NCBI GenBank assembly: GCA_913061055.1
Contig: CAJXVA010000048.1
Location: 1 to 32,808, forward strand
Source of the DNA: an uncultured Pseudomonadota bacterium
Lineage (GTDB): Bacteria > Myxococcota_A > Polyangia > Nannocystales > Nannocystaceae
DNA length: 32,808 bases
Direction: 5' to 3'
Position 1 is the stretch's first letter. Each line of letters opens with the position of its first letter. A program made the translations under genes and the position numbers. Below, piece after piece: positions 17,464 to 29,902 of this stretch. The notes beneath the pieces are model-generated. The model worked only from the letters and a program-made list of their open reading frames with translations. It was not told where the DNA came from and did not search any database.

Positions 17464-17976
17464 GTGCCAAAGGTCAGATCACAAGTACGAAAAGAACTCG
17501 CTGAGGCCGTGCGCGATCGATACCGCCCTGCAACACGCGTCGAGAAGTCGAAGATTCTGGACGAGTTCGTCGCGCTCACCAGCCTCCACCGCAAGCATCC
17601 GGTCAGGGTCTTGAACAGGCCGGCTGGCACCGCAAGCCCGAGGCGCGCGTCGGCCAGAGTTCCGGTCTACGACGGGGCCGTGGCCGTGGCGCTGACGATC
17701 CTCTGGGAGGCCTCTGATCGTATTTGTGGCAAACGTCTGGCGCCGCTACTCCCTGTGCTGATTCCTGCCCTAGAGCGGCACGGGCACCTCGGCCTCGACT
17801 CAACCGTCCGAGAGAAGCTCCTCCAGATTAGCCCGGCGACAATCGACCGCCTGTTGTCCCCCAAGCGCAACGGCGGTGTTCGCCGTCAGGCCGACATCGA
17901 ACAGCAACGTGCCCGCGTCGACCTCCACCCGTGGCGCAGACTCAGCATCGCCCCACTCCATCGGGAGAATGGCTAG
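17464..17976 (+). pseudogene. N-terminal fragment of an integrase-type transposase
   Basis: The first ~135 residues match a well-spread transposase with a C-terminal rve integrase core. Recognisable segments are AVRDRYRPATRVEKSKILDE, FVALTSLHRKHPVRVLN, ALTILWEASDRICGKRLAPL and ALERHGHLGL...SPATIDRLL. After SPKR (about 17865) the family sequence stops and the frame runs through unrelated DNA to 17976, so the catalytic domain is gone. A GTG start at 17464 has GAGGAGG 4 nt upstream. The breakpoint meets the start of an IS91-like transposase, so the two elements are fused at about 17865-17970. Confidence 0.7.
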
Positions 17977-18971
17977 CCCTCGGCCTCCAGAGCCGTACGC
18001 TGACGAGATCGAGGCGTTCGCGACGTGTGGGGACTTCGAGTAGGGCTTCTTGGTGGCGCAATGCCGACGCTGCGGCGATGCGCTGCGGGTCCCCTTCGCG
18101 TGCAAGAGCCGCGGGGGCTGCCCGTCGTGCATGGGCCGGCGCATGTGCGAGAGCGCGACGCTGCTCATGGAGCATCGGTTCCCGGCCGTGCCGTGGCGGC
18201 AGTGGGTGCTGTCGCGAGGGGCCGATGGCCGTGCGGCTGGGCTACGACAAGCGCTTGCTCGCACTGGTGTGCCAGCGTTTCGCCAAGAGGGTGATGCAGA
18301 CGCTGCGTCGACAGACCAAGCTTGAACACGCTCGGGCGACCAGCAGCACGCTGCATCCGGGGATGGTCATCGTAGTGCAGCGGCTCCGCAGTGACCTGGG
18401 GTTGTTCGTGCATCTGCACGCGTTGGTGACCGATGGCTGCTTCGAGGCTCCCGATGACGACGCGCAGGAGGTTCGCTTCTGGCCCAGTGAGCAGCTGGCC
18501 GCGGAGCACCTTTTGAGTACGCTCCAGCGTCTGCACGCGGACCTCGCCGAGTGTGCCCTTGACGAAGGAGAGCCGCCCGAGGATGGCGTCGCGGCATGCG
18601 TCCAGCTTGGGTTATCCGGGCTTGGCCCTGAGCCCGTGCGCGCCCTGCCCTGTGCCGTCGGACCGATGCTTGTCTCGGGCTTCGGCATGCAGCTTCATGC
18701 CGCCGTCGCCGTTGATGGTCGCGACCGAAAGCGTCTTGAACGCGTCTGCCGCTATCTGCTGCGTCCCCCGTTTGCGCTCGGTGCCGTGCAGCGCACCGCC
18801 GACGGACAGGTCCGCGTGCACTTCAAAAAGCCCAGCCGAAATGGAGCCACCTATGCCGAGATGAGCCCGGAGCGGTTCTTGGCTCGGCTGCGGTCGCCGG
18901 GACCTGCGCGGGCTCGGCCGCGGGGGCGCATCCGAGAACAAATGTCCGGGCCCACGGAACCCACCCGATGA
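17969..18971 (+). pseudogene. IS91-like (Y2_Tnp/HUH) transposase pseudogene
   Basis: Remnant of a rolling-circle transposase. The N-terminal zinc-ribbon part reads VAQCRRCGDALRVPFACKSR, CPSCMGRRM and AVPWRQWVLS. An in-frame TAG at 18041-18043 interrupts it (GDFE, stop, GFLVAQC). At about 18211-18222 the frame shifts by one, and the family continues GPMAVRLGYDKRLLALV, then the histidine motif DLGLFVHLHALVTDGCFE and CRYLLRPPFALGAVQ, to LSPERFLARL-like EMSPERFLARL. The usual terminal RYHGVLAP segment is not visible. ATG 17969 is a plausible start. Two lesions and a missing tail make it inactive. Confidence 0.8.
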
Positions 18972-19133
18972 AAGAGCGCGACACGAGCCGAGAGGCTACC
19001 AACCGCCTGCACAGCCGAACATCGCAGAGGGAAGGTTCGACGCGTGCGAGGGTTGCAAGCGCTCAGACCGCCGAAAATGCCAAAATCCTGCCGCACAACA
19101 CCGATCGAGCCGCCGATCACCGGGTCCCCTCGC

Positions 19134-19139
19134 TATACT
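19134..19139 (+). promoter_or_regulatory. -10-like box, possible leaderless promoter
   Basis: TATACT lies 8 nt ahead of the ATG of the CFI-box gene, in CGCTATACTCGCGGCC-ATG. A start point 7 nt downstream of the box would fall at the ATG, giving a leaderless mRNA. This agrees with the lack of a Shine-Dalgarno sequence. No good -35 box is visible. Confidence 0.4.
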
Positions 19140-19146
19140 CGCGGCC

Positions 19147-20874
19147 ATGCGATCGAGCGCAGTGCGGTTCGGCTTGGGCGTGGGCATCGCGGCCGTGGCT
19201 CTTTCCACACCATCACTCGCCTCCGCGGCCGATGGAGACACGCTGCTCGAATTTCACTTCGAGCCCGTGCCCGGCGCCCAGATCGCGATCTGGCTTGAGG
19301 ACAGCGAGGGCAACTTCGTCCGCGACGTCTTTGTCACCCAGGCCACCGGAACGCTCGGCATCGGCAACCGACCGGGTCGCTGGGATTTCTTGTCGAGCTG
19401 GCGGTTTCCGTACGGTCCACGGCCCGGCGTCCTTCCGGTCTGGGCCCACGCCCGGGACATCACCTATCCCCAGCTGGTCTTTCACGACGACCAGCCCTCC
19501 GATGCCAACTCTTTGGGGTGGCACGAGAACTCCAGCTCTCCGGAGCCGTACTTCTGCCGCCCGCTGACCCCGGACGAGCACGAAGTCATCTCCACCGACA
19601 CCCTCACCTGCCCCTCGCCGGCGGTGTTCCAGTCGGACAAAGGCCGCTTCTCTGAGGAGACCAGCGTGTACCCGCCGCGCTCCGACCTCGTCGAGTTCGA
19701 GACCGAGGGCGACCACGCCGACGTCCGCACGTTCTCCGAACTCAACGACCTCGACACCGTCACCCGCGCGACGCCGGCCGGATACACGCCGCACCTCGTC
19801 ACGGCCCTCATCCCGGCCGATGTTGCCAATGCCGGGCCGCTGGTTGCCCGCGTCGAGATCAACATCGAAGACGACCAGAACGACAGCTGGGCCTACGATC
19901 GGGAGGACGACCACTACGTCGATCCCCGCCTGGCCAGCTTCGGTATCCCCTACCTGGGGCAGCCCTCTATCGTCTACGACGTGAGCTTCGAGCCCACAAT
20001 GTCGGGCTTCAACTCGACCGATCACTACACCGGATACGGCGACCTCACCGGCGAGTCGGGCACGCTCAATCCCCCCGACGACAGCATCAGCATCGACGAC
20101 GGCAGCGGCGCCGATCGCCTCCAGCTGTTCACGCTCAATGAGCAGACGTTTCGGTTCGGGGTGTTCAGCCACGGCACCGAGGGCGGCGGCCAGGGCCAAG
20201 ATCCCGGCTGGGGCAGCTGCGAGGACACCACGCTCGCTGCGCTGACCGACGTCGAGGTTGAGCCGCTCGACTTCGATCGCGTTCGTGTGCACTTCACCGT
20301 GCCCGAGGACGTGAGCACCGAACTCGGAGCGGTTCGCATGTTCTATCGACAAGGCGAGCTCGCGCTCACGTCCGACACGCTCCCCTCGGCGATCCAGCAG
20401 GTTCCCGCCGAGGAAGACTGCGGAGAGCCGCTCGCGCCGGGCGTGTCCACGTGGTGCGAGCTCGACCAGCTCTTCGGCGCCACGAATTACCAGGTCGGCA
20501 TCCGGTACGAAGACCGATGCGCCAACAGCAGCGACGTCGCATCCATGGCCGTCACGACCCCGCAGCAGCAGTTTGCGGTCGTCGAGGGGTTCTGTTTCAT
20601 TGCTACGGCTGCCTACGGCGTCCCGTGGGACAACAAGGTGCAGGCGCTGCGCTGGGTTCGTGACCGCGTGCTGGAGCGTTCGGCACTGGGCAAGTCGATG
20701 GTCGATTTCTATTACTACGCGTCTCCTCCGATGGCGCGCCTGATCGCCCGTTCCGACATTGCGCGCGCGATGGCACGACAGGCCCTCGCACCGGTCGCCG
20801 AGCTGGCTCAGCTCGCGACGATGGGGCAGCAGGCATCGTGGGGCGAGACCCAGCGGGTCCCCCAGCGCGGATAG
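19147..20874 (+). CDS. secreted CFI-box C-terminal domain protein
   Basis: A 575-residue exported protein of unknown function. It has a clear signal peptide (residues 1 to about 28, ending PSLASAADG). The long body is acidic and beta-rich without catalytic motifs that I recognise; around residues 365-470 it has a fibronectin-III-like rhythm (VEPLDFDRVRVHFTVPED, then TNYQVGIRYEDRCANSS). The tail begins CFIATAAYGVPWDNKVQALR and continues LERSALGKSMVDFYYYASPP and MARLIARSD. This is the CFI-box C-terminal domain common in myxobacterial secreted proteins and predicted to act in envelope anchoring or sorting. The gene is intact among pseudogenes. The start is set by the signal peptide; no Shine-Dalgarno sequence is present. 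Confidence 0.82.
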   Translation: MRSSAVRFGLGVGIAAVALSTPSLASAADGDTLLEFHFEPVPGAQIAIWLEDSEGNFVRDVFVTQATGTLGIGNRPGRWDFLSSWRFPYGPRPGVLPVWAHARDITYPQLVFHDDQPSDANSLGWHENSSSPEPYFCRPLTPDEHEVISTDTLTCPSPAVFQSDKGRFSEETSVYPPRSDLVEFETEGDHADVRTFSELNDLDTVTRATPAGYTPHLVTALIPADVANAGPLVARVEINIEDDQNDSWAYDREDDHYVDPRLASFGIPYLGQPSIVYDVSFEPTMSGFNSTDHYTGYGDLTGESGTLNPPDDSISIDDGSGADRLQLFTLNEQTFRFGVFSHGTEGGGQGQDPGWGSCEDTTLAALTDVEVEPLDFDRVRVHFTVPEDVSTELGAVRMFYRQGELALTSDTLPSAIQQVPAEEDCGEPLAPGVSTWCELDQLFGATNYQVGIRYEDRCANSSDVASMAVTTPQQQFAVVEGFCFIATAAYGVPWDNKVQALRWVRDRVLERSALGKSMVDFYYYASPPMARLIARSDIARAMARQALAPVAELAQLATMGQQASWGETQRVPQRG

Positions 20875-21009
20875 CCGGAGCGCCGCTCGCGGACTGCGAG
20901 CCCAAAGACGTGCAGCGCGTGTTCAGCAAGCCGGAGGTCTTTGCCCAGTGCCGGGGATGGCTCGGTACACACGAACCCGGTGCGCTCGTCCGGGGGTCGA
21001 AGCACATCC

Positions 21010-21905
21010 GTGGGCCGACGATGCCGAAGTACCCGTAGTGCCCGCGTAACTTCTGAGAGAGCTTTCTGCTGGACTCGGAGGTCATCGTGGCGGTGCCATC
21101 GACACCACCTCGCGATCCCCTTGAGCGAACGGCGAAAGCGGTCTTTGGCGGTCTCGCGACGCACGAGCAGTTTTCCGCCGTGCGAGCGCCCCCAGTAGTG
21201 CGTGAAGCCAAGGAAGTCGAAGGTCTCCGATCGCTTTCCAGCGCCCGGACCCACGCGCCTCGACCGACGGTCAGGGCGCACGAACTCGATGACTCTCGTC
21301 TTCTGGGGATGCAGGGTCAGCCCGTACTTCTCGAATCGCTTCGGAAGCACAGCCATCACCCGCTCGGCATCGTCCTTGCGTGCGAACACAAACACGGCAT
21401 CGTCCGCGTAGCGAAAGAGCCGAACTTGCCCCCGCATCCGCGGTTGCACGACCTCTTCAAACCACGCATCGAGAACCGCGTGGAGAAAGACGTTCGCCAA
21501 GAGCGGCGAAATGACTCCTCCCTGAGGACTCCCGCTGCGTGGATACGACAGCGTCCCATTCTCCAGGACGCCGGCCCTCAACCACTTGCCGATGAGTCTC
21601 AGCAGCACTCCATCGAGCACCCTGCGGCGCAGGACCTCCCGGAGATCGCCATGGTCGATCGAGTCGAAGTACTTCCGTATGTCGAGCTCGACGACCCACC
21701 CGCCCGCCGTCCTCGTCGCCCGCTCCCACAGCGCTTGCAGGGCTTGGTGCGCGAAGGGACCGGGCCGAAACCCGTACGAGCAGGGCAAGAAGTCCTGCTC
21801 GTAGACCGCCGTGAGCACAATCGCCACAGCTCGCTGGAGAACCTTATCCCCGAAGGTCGGGATCCCCAGTGGGCGTGTCTCGGTTCCGCTCCCTTTCGGG
21901 ATGTT
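21010..21905 (-). pseudogene. group II intron-type reverse transcriptase fragment
   Basis: Reverse transcriptase core on the minus strand. In order it shows RT1/2 (KGSGTETRPLGIPTFGDKV, SYGFRPG), RT3 (WVVELDIRKYFDSIDH), RT4 (SGSPQGGVISPLLANVFLH), the YADD active site (RYADDAVFVF) and RT6/7 (LTLHPQKTRVIEF, FDFLGFTHYWG). The N-terminal RT0 region is missing: sequence before about 21905 is not family-like and meets the stop of a lipoprotein gene. Near 21040-21060 the maturase part shifts frame (KLSQKLRGHYGYFGIVG is in another frame) and then fades. No En domain or intron domain V is apparent before the CFI-box gene begins at 20874. It is a remnant of a mobile intron ORF. Confidence 0.8.
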
Positions 21906-22006
21906 GTGGGCTGTGGATCGTGGCCATCGCGTGGGCGCGGCGCAGATCGAGACCCCGCACGCCGTAGTCGTCGGGCCAAGGCCGGCCGAGGAGCGATGAG
22001 ACGCAG

Positions 22007-22489
22007 TTACTGAGCGCAAGGCCGGATCGTGATCGTGGTCGTTGGGGCGCTCGACTGCCAACGCACGACCCCGCCGTAACGTATCGCCGGTGGCAGCGAG
22101 TCCCCCGGCACCGCGCATGTGGCCGGGACATTGGGGGAGCACGCGGTACACAACGTCAGCGTTTCGGGGTCTTGGCCCACCTCGAGCACAGCCGCCCCAT
22201 CGCGCTCGGCGATCCGGCAGTACAGGACTTCGCCGCAACCGCAGCCCTCGACCCGGAGGCGCGGGCGTCCGTCCTCGTTCGCGACACTGCAGACGCGAGT
22301 CACATTGGCCGGTTCCAAACGAGTCCAGTTGACCTTCGGTGCATCGGCGGGATCCCGGCTCCTGGAGGAGGTCCGGGGCCCGTTGTGGTTCGCCGAGTTG
22401 TCCGGCGTGATCGGGGCGACGTGAGTGGCCGGCTCAGATACACATCCGGCGAGCGACAGACACAGTGAGACGGACAACGTAAGGCGCAT
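22007..22489 (-). CDS. small Cys-rich lipoprotein
   Basis: A 160-residue protein of unknown function. The signal sequence ends in a strong lipobox (SLCLSLAGC, Cys16), predicting a lipid anchor. A polar linker (about residues 17-50) leads to a compact Cys-rich domain with VEGCGCGEVLYCRIAERDG and LTLCTACSPNVPATC, then a beta-rich C-terminus ending TTTITIRPCAQ. The ATG at 22489 has no clear Shine-Dalgarno sequence. The gene's stop lies about 100 bp from the reverse transcriptase remnant. Myxobacterial outer-membrane lipoproteins often have this plan; I do not recognise the family. Confidence 0.72.
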   Translation of the reverse strand: MRLTLSVSLCLSLAGCVSEPATHVAPITPDNSANHNGPRTSSRSRDPADAPKVNWTRLEPANVTRVCSVANEDGRPRLRVEGCGCGEVLYCRIAERDGAAVLEVGQDPETLTLCTACSPNVPATCAVPGDSLPPAIRYGGVVRWQSSAPTTTITIRPCAQ

Positions 22490-22588
22490 TGGTTTGGATT
22501 AAAGCCCACGCGGAGCGGGCCTGCGGGGTCTCTGACCGTAGCGCGCTTTCCACAGGCTTGCAGCAGGCTGGGATGGACTGACGACGTA

Positions 22589-22605
22589 GCCTTCAGCCTG
22601 AAGGC
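22589..22605. repeat. perfect 17-bp palindrome
   Basis: GCCTTCAG-C-CTGAAGGC has 8-bp arms around one central base. It is 100 bp upstream of the small lipoprotein gene (minus strand) and could be an operator for a dimeric regulator or part of a mobile-element end. No second copy was noticed in the window. Confidence 0.35.
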
Positions 22606-22666
22606 CTCGGTTTCGGCCCATGGGGAACACCGGAACCGAATCCGGCGCTAAGCGGCGCCGTGACCG

Positions 22667-23098
22667 CTAGATATCGTTGAGTTCTCGCTCTGGGCTCTGA
22701 AGCGCTCGAAGGCGTCTGCCGAGCAGCGAACGCGTAGCGCCCCTGGATGTTGATGTGCTTGCGCATGAGCGGTGGGGGGCGGGCAGCGTCCTGCTCGTCG
22801 ACGGGGAAACCGTCCGCGCGAAGCGAACACCCGGGGATCGGTCGATGGGGTGGAAGCTGATGCTGCAGATGGTCGGCCCGTTCGTCGCGATGCCGGCGAT
22901 GGATCCCATTCAGCGGTGGGGCAGCGCGATCGGCACCGTGCTGGGGAGCTGCTTGTGGCGGCGATCGGGGAACTGCTCAGCAAAGAGCTTGGCGCAGAGG
23001 ATTGGCCGAACTCGTGGCCCTCCTTCGACGGGATCGAGAAGCTGTGGGCAGTCGCTCATCAGGTTCGCCGGTGGGTGCGGCCTACGGTTGTCGCGTAG
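22667..23098 (+). pseudogene. decayed reading frame, function unknown
   Basis: Three segments have protein-like composition and high GC at third positions, but they lie in different frames. They are LDIVEFSLWALKRSKASAEQ (from 22667), then VLAHERWGAGSVLLVDGETV and MGWKLMLQMVGPFVAMPAMD in a second frame, and finally ELLVAAIGELLSKELGAEDW to a stop at 23098 in the first frame again. A loss of one G in the run at 22943-22946 would explain the second shift, and an indel near 22735 the first. I do not recognise the family. It may be a gene broken by decay, or the region may be non-coding. Confidence 0.35.
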
Positions 23099-23387
23099 AA
23101 CAGCATCAAGTTGGCTCCGACCCTAAATCTAGCGCGAGAGGGGCCCGTGTTCGATGCTATCGGGGGGCAGAGGCCGCCTGCACGTGGTGAACCTGGCGCC
23201 TCTTCGCGCCGTTCTTCGTCCCGATGCCCTGCCCGGAGTCCAGACGAAGACACCTACCCGCATGTAACCGATGAGGTCACAAGACCGCGCAAGAGCATCG
23301 GTCATATCCTCGCTGCGTGGGCGCCAAATACGACTACAACATCTACATTCGGCTGACCTCGAGCGCCGAACTCGCAGGGAGAACGAG

Positions 23388-23663
23388 ATGACGAACAACG
23401 AAGCCACCGCGAACCACGGCCTCCAAATCCAACCACTGGGACACGCGATGGCGTCATTCCTCGGCATTTCATATCTGGTCTGCATCGCGTTCGGGTTGGC
23501 GATGCCCGAAAGTCTCCACATGCACACCGCGTGGTCGCCGCTGTTGCCGGGCTTCGAGTGGCTCACGCTCCCGGGCTTCTTCATCGGGCTCGCTGAATCG
23601 TACCTCTACGGCTGGTACTTCGCGTTCATCTTCGTCCCGCTCTATCGCAGATTCGACAAGTGA
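23388..23663 (+). CDS. small membrane protein, DUF5676-like
   Basis: A 91-residue membrane protein with two hydrophobic helices: MASFLGISYLVCIAFGLAMP (about residues 23-42), and a second around LTLPGFFIGLAESYLYGWYF. A short MPESLHMHTAW loop between them carries Met and His. The ending FAFIFVPLYRRFD and the overall plan resemble DUF5676 proteins, which are often coded beside heavy-metal efflux genes. Here it converges on copA with a 40-bp gap, so a link with copper export is plausible but unproven. The ATG at 23388 has GGGAGA 5 nt upstream. Confidence 0.7.
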   Translation: MTNNEATANHGLQIQPLGHAMASFLGISYLVCIAFGLAMPESLHMHTAWSPLLPGFEWLTLPGFFIGLAESYLYGWYFAFIFVPLYRRFDK

Positions 23664-23703
23664 ACCGGCGTTCCGTGGCGACATGCATCGACCCGGGACT
23701 CGG

Positions 23704-26125
<2,422 letters not shown>

Positions 26126-26133
<8 letters not shown>

Positions 26134-29100
26134 CAGGCGTCTCCTCGGGAAATGGTTGAGTGGAACGAAGGCGCTTGGCGAGCCGGCGCTCTTCGACAGC
26201 GCAGTACAGGACCGGCACGACAAACAGCGTGAGCAGCTCGATGGCCATCCCGCCCACGGACGGCAGCGCCATCGGCATCATGATGTCGGCACCGCGGCCC
26301 TGGGATGTGATCACCGGCAGGAGTGCTAGGATCGTGGTTGCGGTGGTCATCAAACACGGCCGGACACGCCTGGACCCAGCCTCGAGCGTCCGTCGCCGGA
26401 CCTCCATCACCGTTTTGGGCGGGTCCTGCTCGAAGCGCTGCTTGAGGTACGTGGAGATCACCACGCCGTCATCGGTCGCGATGCCGACCAACGCGATGAA
26501 CCCGATCCACACCGCGACGGACATGTTGATCGTGCGGACCTGAAACAGATCCCGCATCGGCGTTCCCAGCAGCTCGAAGTCCAGAAACCATGGCTGACCG
26601 TAGAGCCACAGCAGGATGAATCCACCCGAGACCGCGACCGCGACGCCGGTGTAGATGATCGCCGTTGTCGCGACTCGGTGGAACTGCAGATAGAGCAGGA
26701 TGAAGACCAACGCCAGCGCGATGGGGATCAACATCATCAGCCGTTTCTCGCTGCGAATTTGATTCTCGTAGGAACCCGCAAACTCGTAGCTGACCCCCGC
26801 GGGGACCTCGAGTTCACCGCTTTCGATCTTCGCTTCGATCATTTGCTGCGCCTGCTCGACCACCGCGACCTCTGCGATGTCAGGCTGTCGGTCAAACAGG
26901 ACGTAGCTGGTCAAGAACGTATCCTCGGACTTGATGACCTGAGGACCTCGCACGTACTGGATGTGGGCCAGCTGGCTCAACGGGATCTGTTCCCCACCTG
27001 CGGCCGGCACGAAGACGCTGTCGAGGGCCTCCAGACTGTCGCGCTCCTCCCTCATGTAGCGGACCCGCACCGGATAGCGCTCTCGCCCCTCGACGGTGCG
27101 GGTGAGGGTCATGCCTCCCAAGGCCACCTGCAGAACGTTCTGTACGTCGACGATGGTCAATCCAAATCGGCCGATCGCCTCCCGGTCGAGTTCGATCTCC
27201 AGGTAGGGCTTCCCGACTACCCGGTCTGCGAACACGGTCTCCGGACGGATCGTCGGCACGCCCTGAAGAACCTCTTCGAGGCGCAGCCCAAACGCCTCGA
27301 TCGCCTCGAGCGTCGGGCCGTGCACCTTAATCCCCATCGGAGCCCGCATGCCGCTCTGCAGCATCACGATGCGTGCACCGATCGGCATGAGCGTCGGGGC
27401 ACTGGTGACACCGGGACGCTCGGCCGCGGCAACGATTTCGGTCCAGATATCCGCGGGCGACCGAATATGGTCGCGCCACTGCCGAACGCGGGACCCGTCC
27501 TCGGCGACCTTGTACTCGGGAACGTAGGTGATGACGGTCTCCAACATCGACAGCGGCGCAGGATCGAGCGCCGTGTCGGCGCGGCCGAGTTTCCCCACCA
27601 CGCGATCAACCTCGGGGATCTGAGCGATCGCCGCGTCGATTCCCGAGAGCTGCTCGAGGACCTCTCCCATCGATGCGTGCGGCATCGTCGTGGGCATGTA
27701 CAGGAACGAGCCCTCGTCGAAGGGCGGCATGTACTCCCGCCCAAACCCCGGGAACGCATGCGCCACCGCCGACACCGGTTTTGTCGTGCGAATCTCCTGC
27801 GGGAGCTGGCCGAACAGGGTGTCGAAGCCGAGCCAGGCGGTGGTTCCAAACAACACCATCGACGCTGGAATCAGCAGGAACACTGCTTTGTGTCGCAAGA
27901 TGGCCGACAGCAACCGCGGGTAGACCGACTCGAACAGCCGGAAAGTGCCCATCACCAGCAGGATGAGGCCTCCGACGAAGAGGACGTTGGCCGCGAGCCC
28001 CTCCCCCCGGCCCAGCGGGAGCCAATCTTCGGCGAGCAAGAAGGTCACCGCGATGATGGCAAGCAGGTTCTCAGCCACCGTGATGCCGCGGCTCACCCTG
28101 CGATTCAGCAGCGGTCGCGCGAGGCGATAGAGCCCGAGCCCGAGCACGAAGGAGCCTCCCAGCAACGAATATGGAAGAAGCAGGCCCCCCAACCCGAGCA
28201 GGACCCAATCCCGTGCATGCTCGGCGCGGAACAGTGACCGAGCGACGCGGCGAATGCCCGTGCTCGAGGTCACTGGCGCAGTGGGGCGCTCGCGAAACAC
28301 GACCAGCGCAGCACCAGGGAGCACGAGCAACGCAAGCAGAAGGACTCCGCCCATCGCAAACGTCTTCGTGAACGCGAGTGGTCCGAACAGCCGTAGTTCC
28401 GTGGAGGAAAGGCCGAAGACGGGCAGGAAGCTTACCACCGTCGTGAGCACCGAGGTGACGACCGCCGGCGCGACCTCGGCTGCGGCTCGGCGCACCACGA
28501 CCGCCCGCGAGGCTCCGGGCGGGGCATCTTCGAGGTGCTGGCTGATGTTCTCGACGAAGACGATGCCGATGTCGACCATCGTCCCGATGGCGATCGCGAT
28601 GCCGCCCAGGGCCATGATGTTGGCATCCACCCCGGAAAGCTTCATCGCGACGAAGGCCGCGAGAACCCCCAGCGGAAGCATCATCGAGATCAACATCGAG
28701 CTGCGCATGTTTCGCAACATGACCAACACCACGATGACGGTGATGAGGATCTCCTGAAAAAGCGCGGTAGAGAGCGTGCTGAGGGTCTCTTCGATCAGCG
28801 TGGTCCGGTCGTAGAACGGAACGACAGTGACCTTGCTGACCGTGCCGTCTTCGAGGGTGCGGCTGGGCAGGCCCGCTTGAATCTGCTCGACCTTCTCCTT
28901 GACCGCCGATATGACCGCCAACGGATTCTCCATGTAGCGCGCAACGACCACGCCGCCCACAGCCGGGGCTCCCTCGTCGTCCAGCGCTCCGCGTCGCAGC
29001 GCTGGACCCATCGAAACCCGCCCAACATCTCGAACCCGGATGGGCGTGTGCTCGCGAGCGACGACGACGGTTGCCTCCAAGTCTTCGAGCGTCTTGATGA

Positions 29101-29902
29101 ACCCGAGCCCGCGCACCATGTACTCGACGTTGTTGACCTCGAGCGTGCGAGCGCCGACATCGAGGTTGCTGTTGCGGACCGCGCCCGCCACCTGGGCGAG
29201 CGTGACGCCGTGTGCCCGCATCGCCTCGGGGTCGACGTCGACTTGGTACTCCCGCACAAACCCGCCGACCGAGGCCACCTCGCTGACGCCCTCGACAGAC
29301 TGCAGCGCGTAGCGGACGGTCCAGTCCTGGATGCTCCGGAGTTCGTCGGGGTCCCAGCCGCCGACGGCTCGTCCTTCCGGGTCCTGGCCCTCGAGCGTGT
29401 ACCAAAAGATCTGCCCCAAGGCAGTCGCATCGGGGCCGAGCGTGGGCGTGACCCCGTCCGGGACGGTCCCCGGCGGCAGAGACGCCAACTTCTCCAGCAC
29501 GCGTGAGCGTGACCAGTAGAACTCGACGTCATCGCTAAAAATGATCGAGATCGTCGAGAAGCCAAAAGCCGACGAGCTACGGATCGTTCGCACCCCGGGA
29601 ATTCCGAGCAACGCCGTCGTCAGCGGGTACGAGACCTGGTCTTCAATGTCTCGAGGGGAGCGTCCTTCCCACTGCGTGAAGATGATCTGCTGGTTCTCGC
29701 CGATGTCCGGAATGGCATCCACAGGGACCGGATCGCGGGGCATCGAACCACTGTCGAATGAGAAAGGCGCCACGTAGATGCCGCCGGCGACGAGCATCGT
29801 CGCAAGCAGAAACACGATGAGCTTGTTCTCGACGAACCACCCGATGAGTGCCTCCCAAGCATCACGCGGTGCGTCGCCGTCGGGCTGAAGATCAGCGTTC
29901 AA
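26126..29902 (-). CDS. cusA: heavy-metal RND efflux pump CusA, enlarged
   Basis: Inner-membrane proton-driven pump of the CusCBA tripartite system for Cu(I)/Ag(I). At 1,258 residues it is about 200 longer than E. coli CusA. Family features are the N-terminal segment [19 protein letters not shown], the TM4 motif [20 protein letters not shown] with D444, and Met residues in [10 protein letters not shown] and [14 protein letters not shown], which fall where CusA has its metal-relay Met residues. The extra length sits mainly between TM6 and TM7 (about residues 540-660). It contains three or more additional hydrophobic stretches (around 566-598, 606-625 and 637-655). The start is a TTG at 29902, overlapping the cusB stop (TTGA). 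The end overlaps copA by 8 bp. Confidence 0.92.

Noticed and set aside
20875-21010. Possible intron domain V hairpin near GGCTCGGTACACACG
   Set aside because: Base pairing did not match the domain V consensus on either strand beyond a short wobble-rich stem.
21010-21905. Reverse transcriptase as part of a retron, DGR or other defence system
   Set aside because: RT motifs fit the group II type. No msr/msd-like repeat, variable/template repeat pair or effector gene lies beside it; the neighbours are a lipoprotein and a CFI-box protein.
23099-23387. CueR/CsoR-type operator ahead of the DUF5676-like gene
   Set aside because: No recognisable CueR dyad or CsoR palindrome was found. Only a Shine-Dalgarno sequence is evident.
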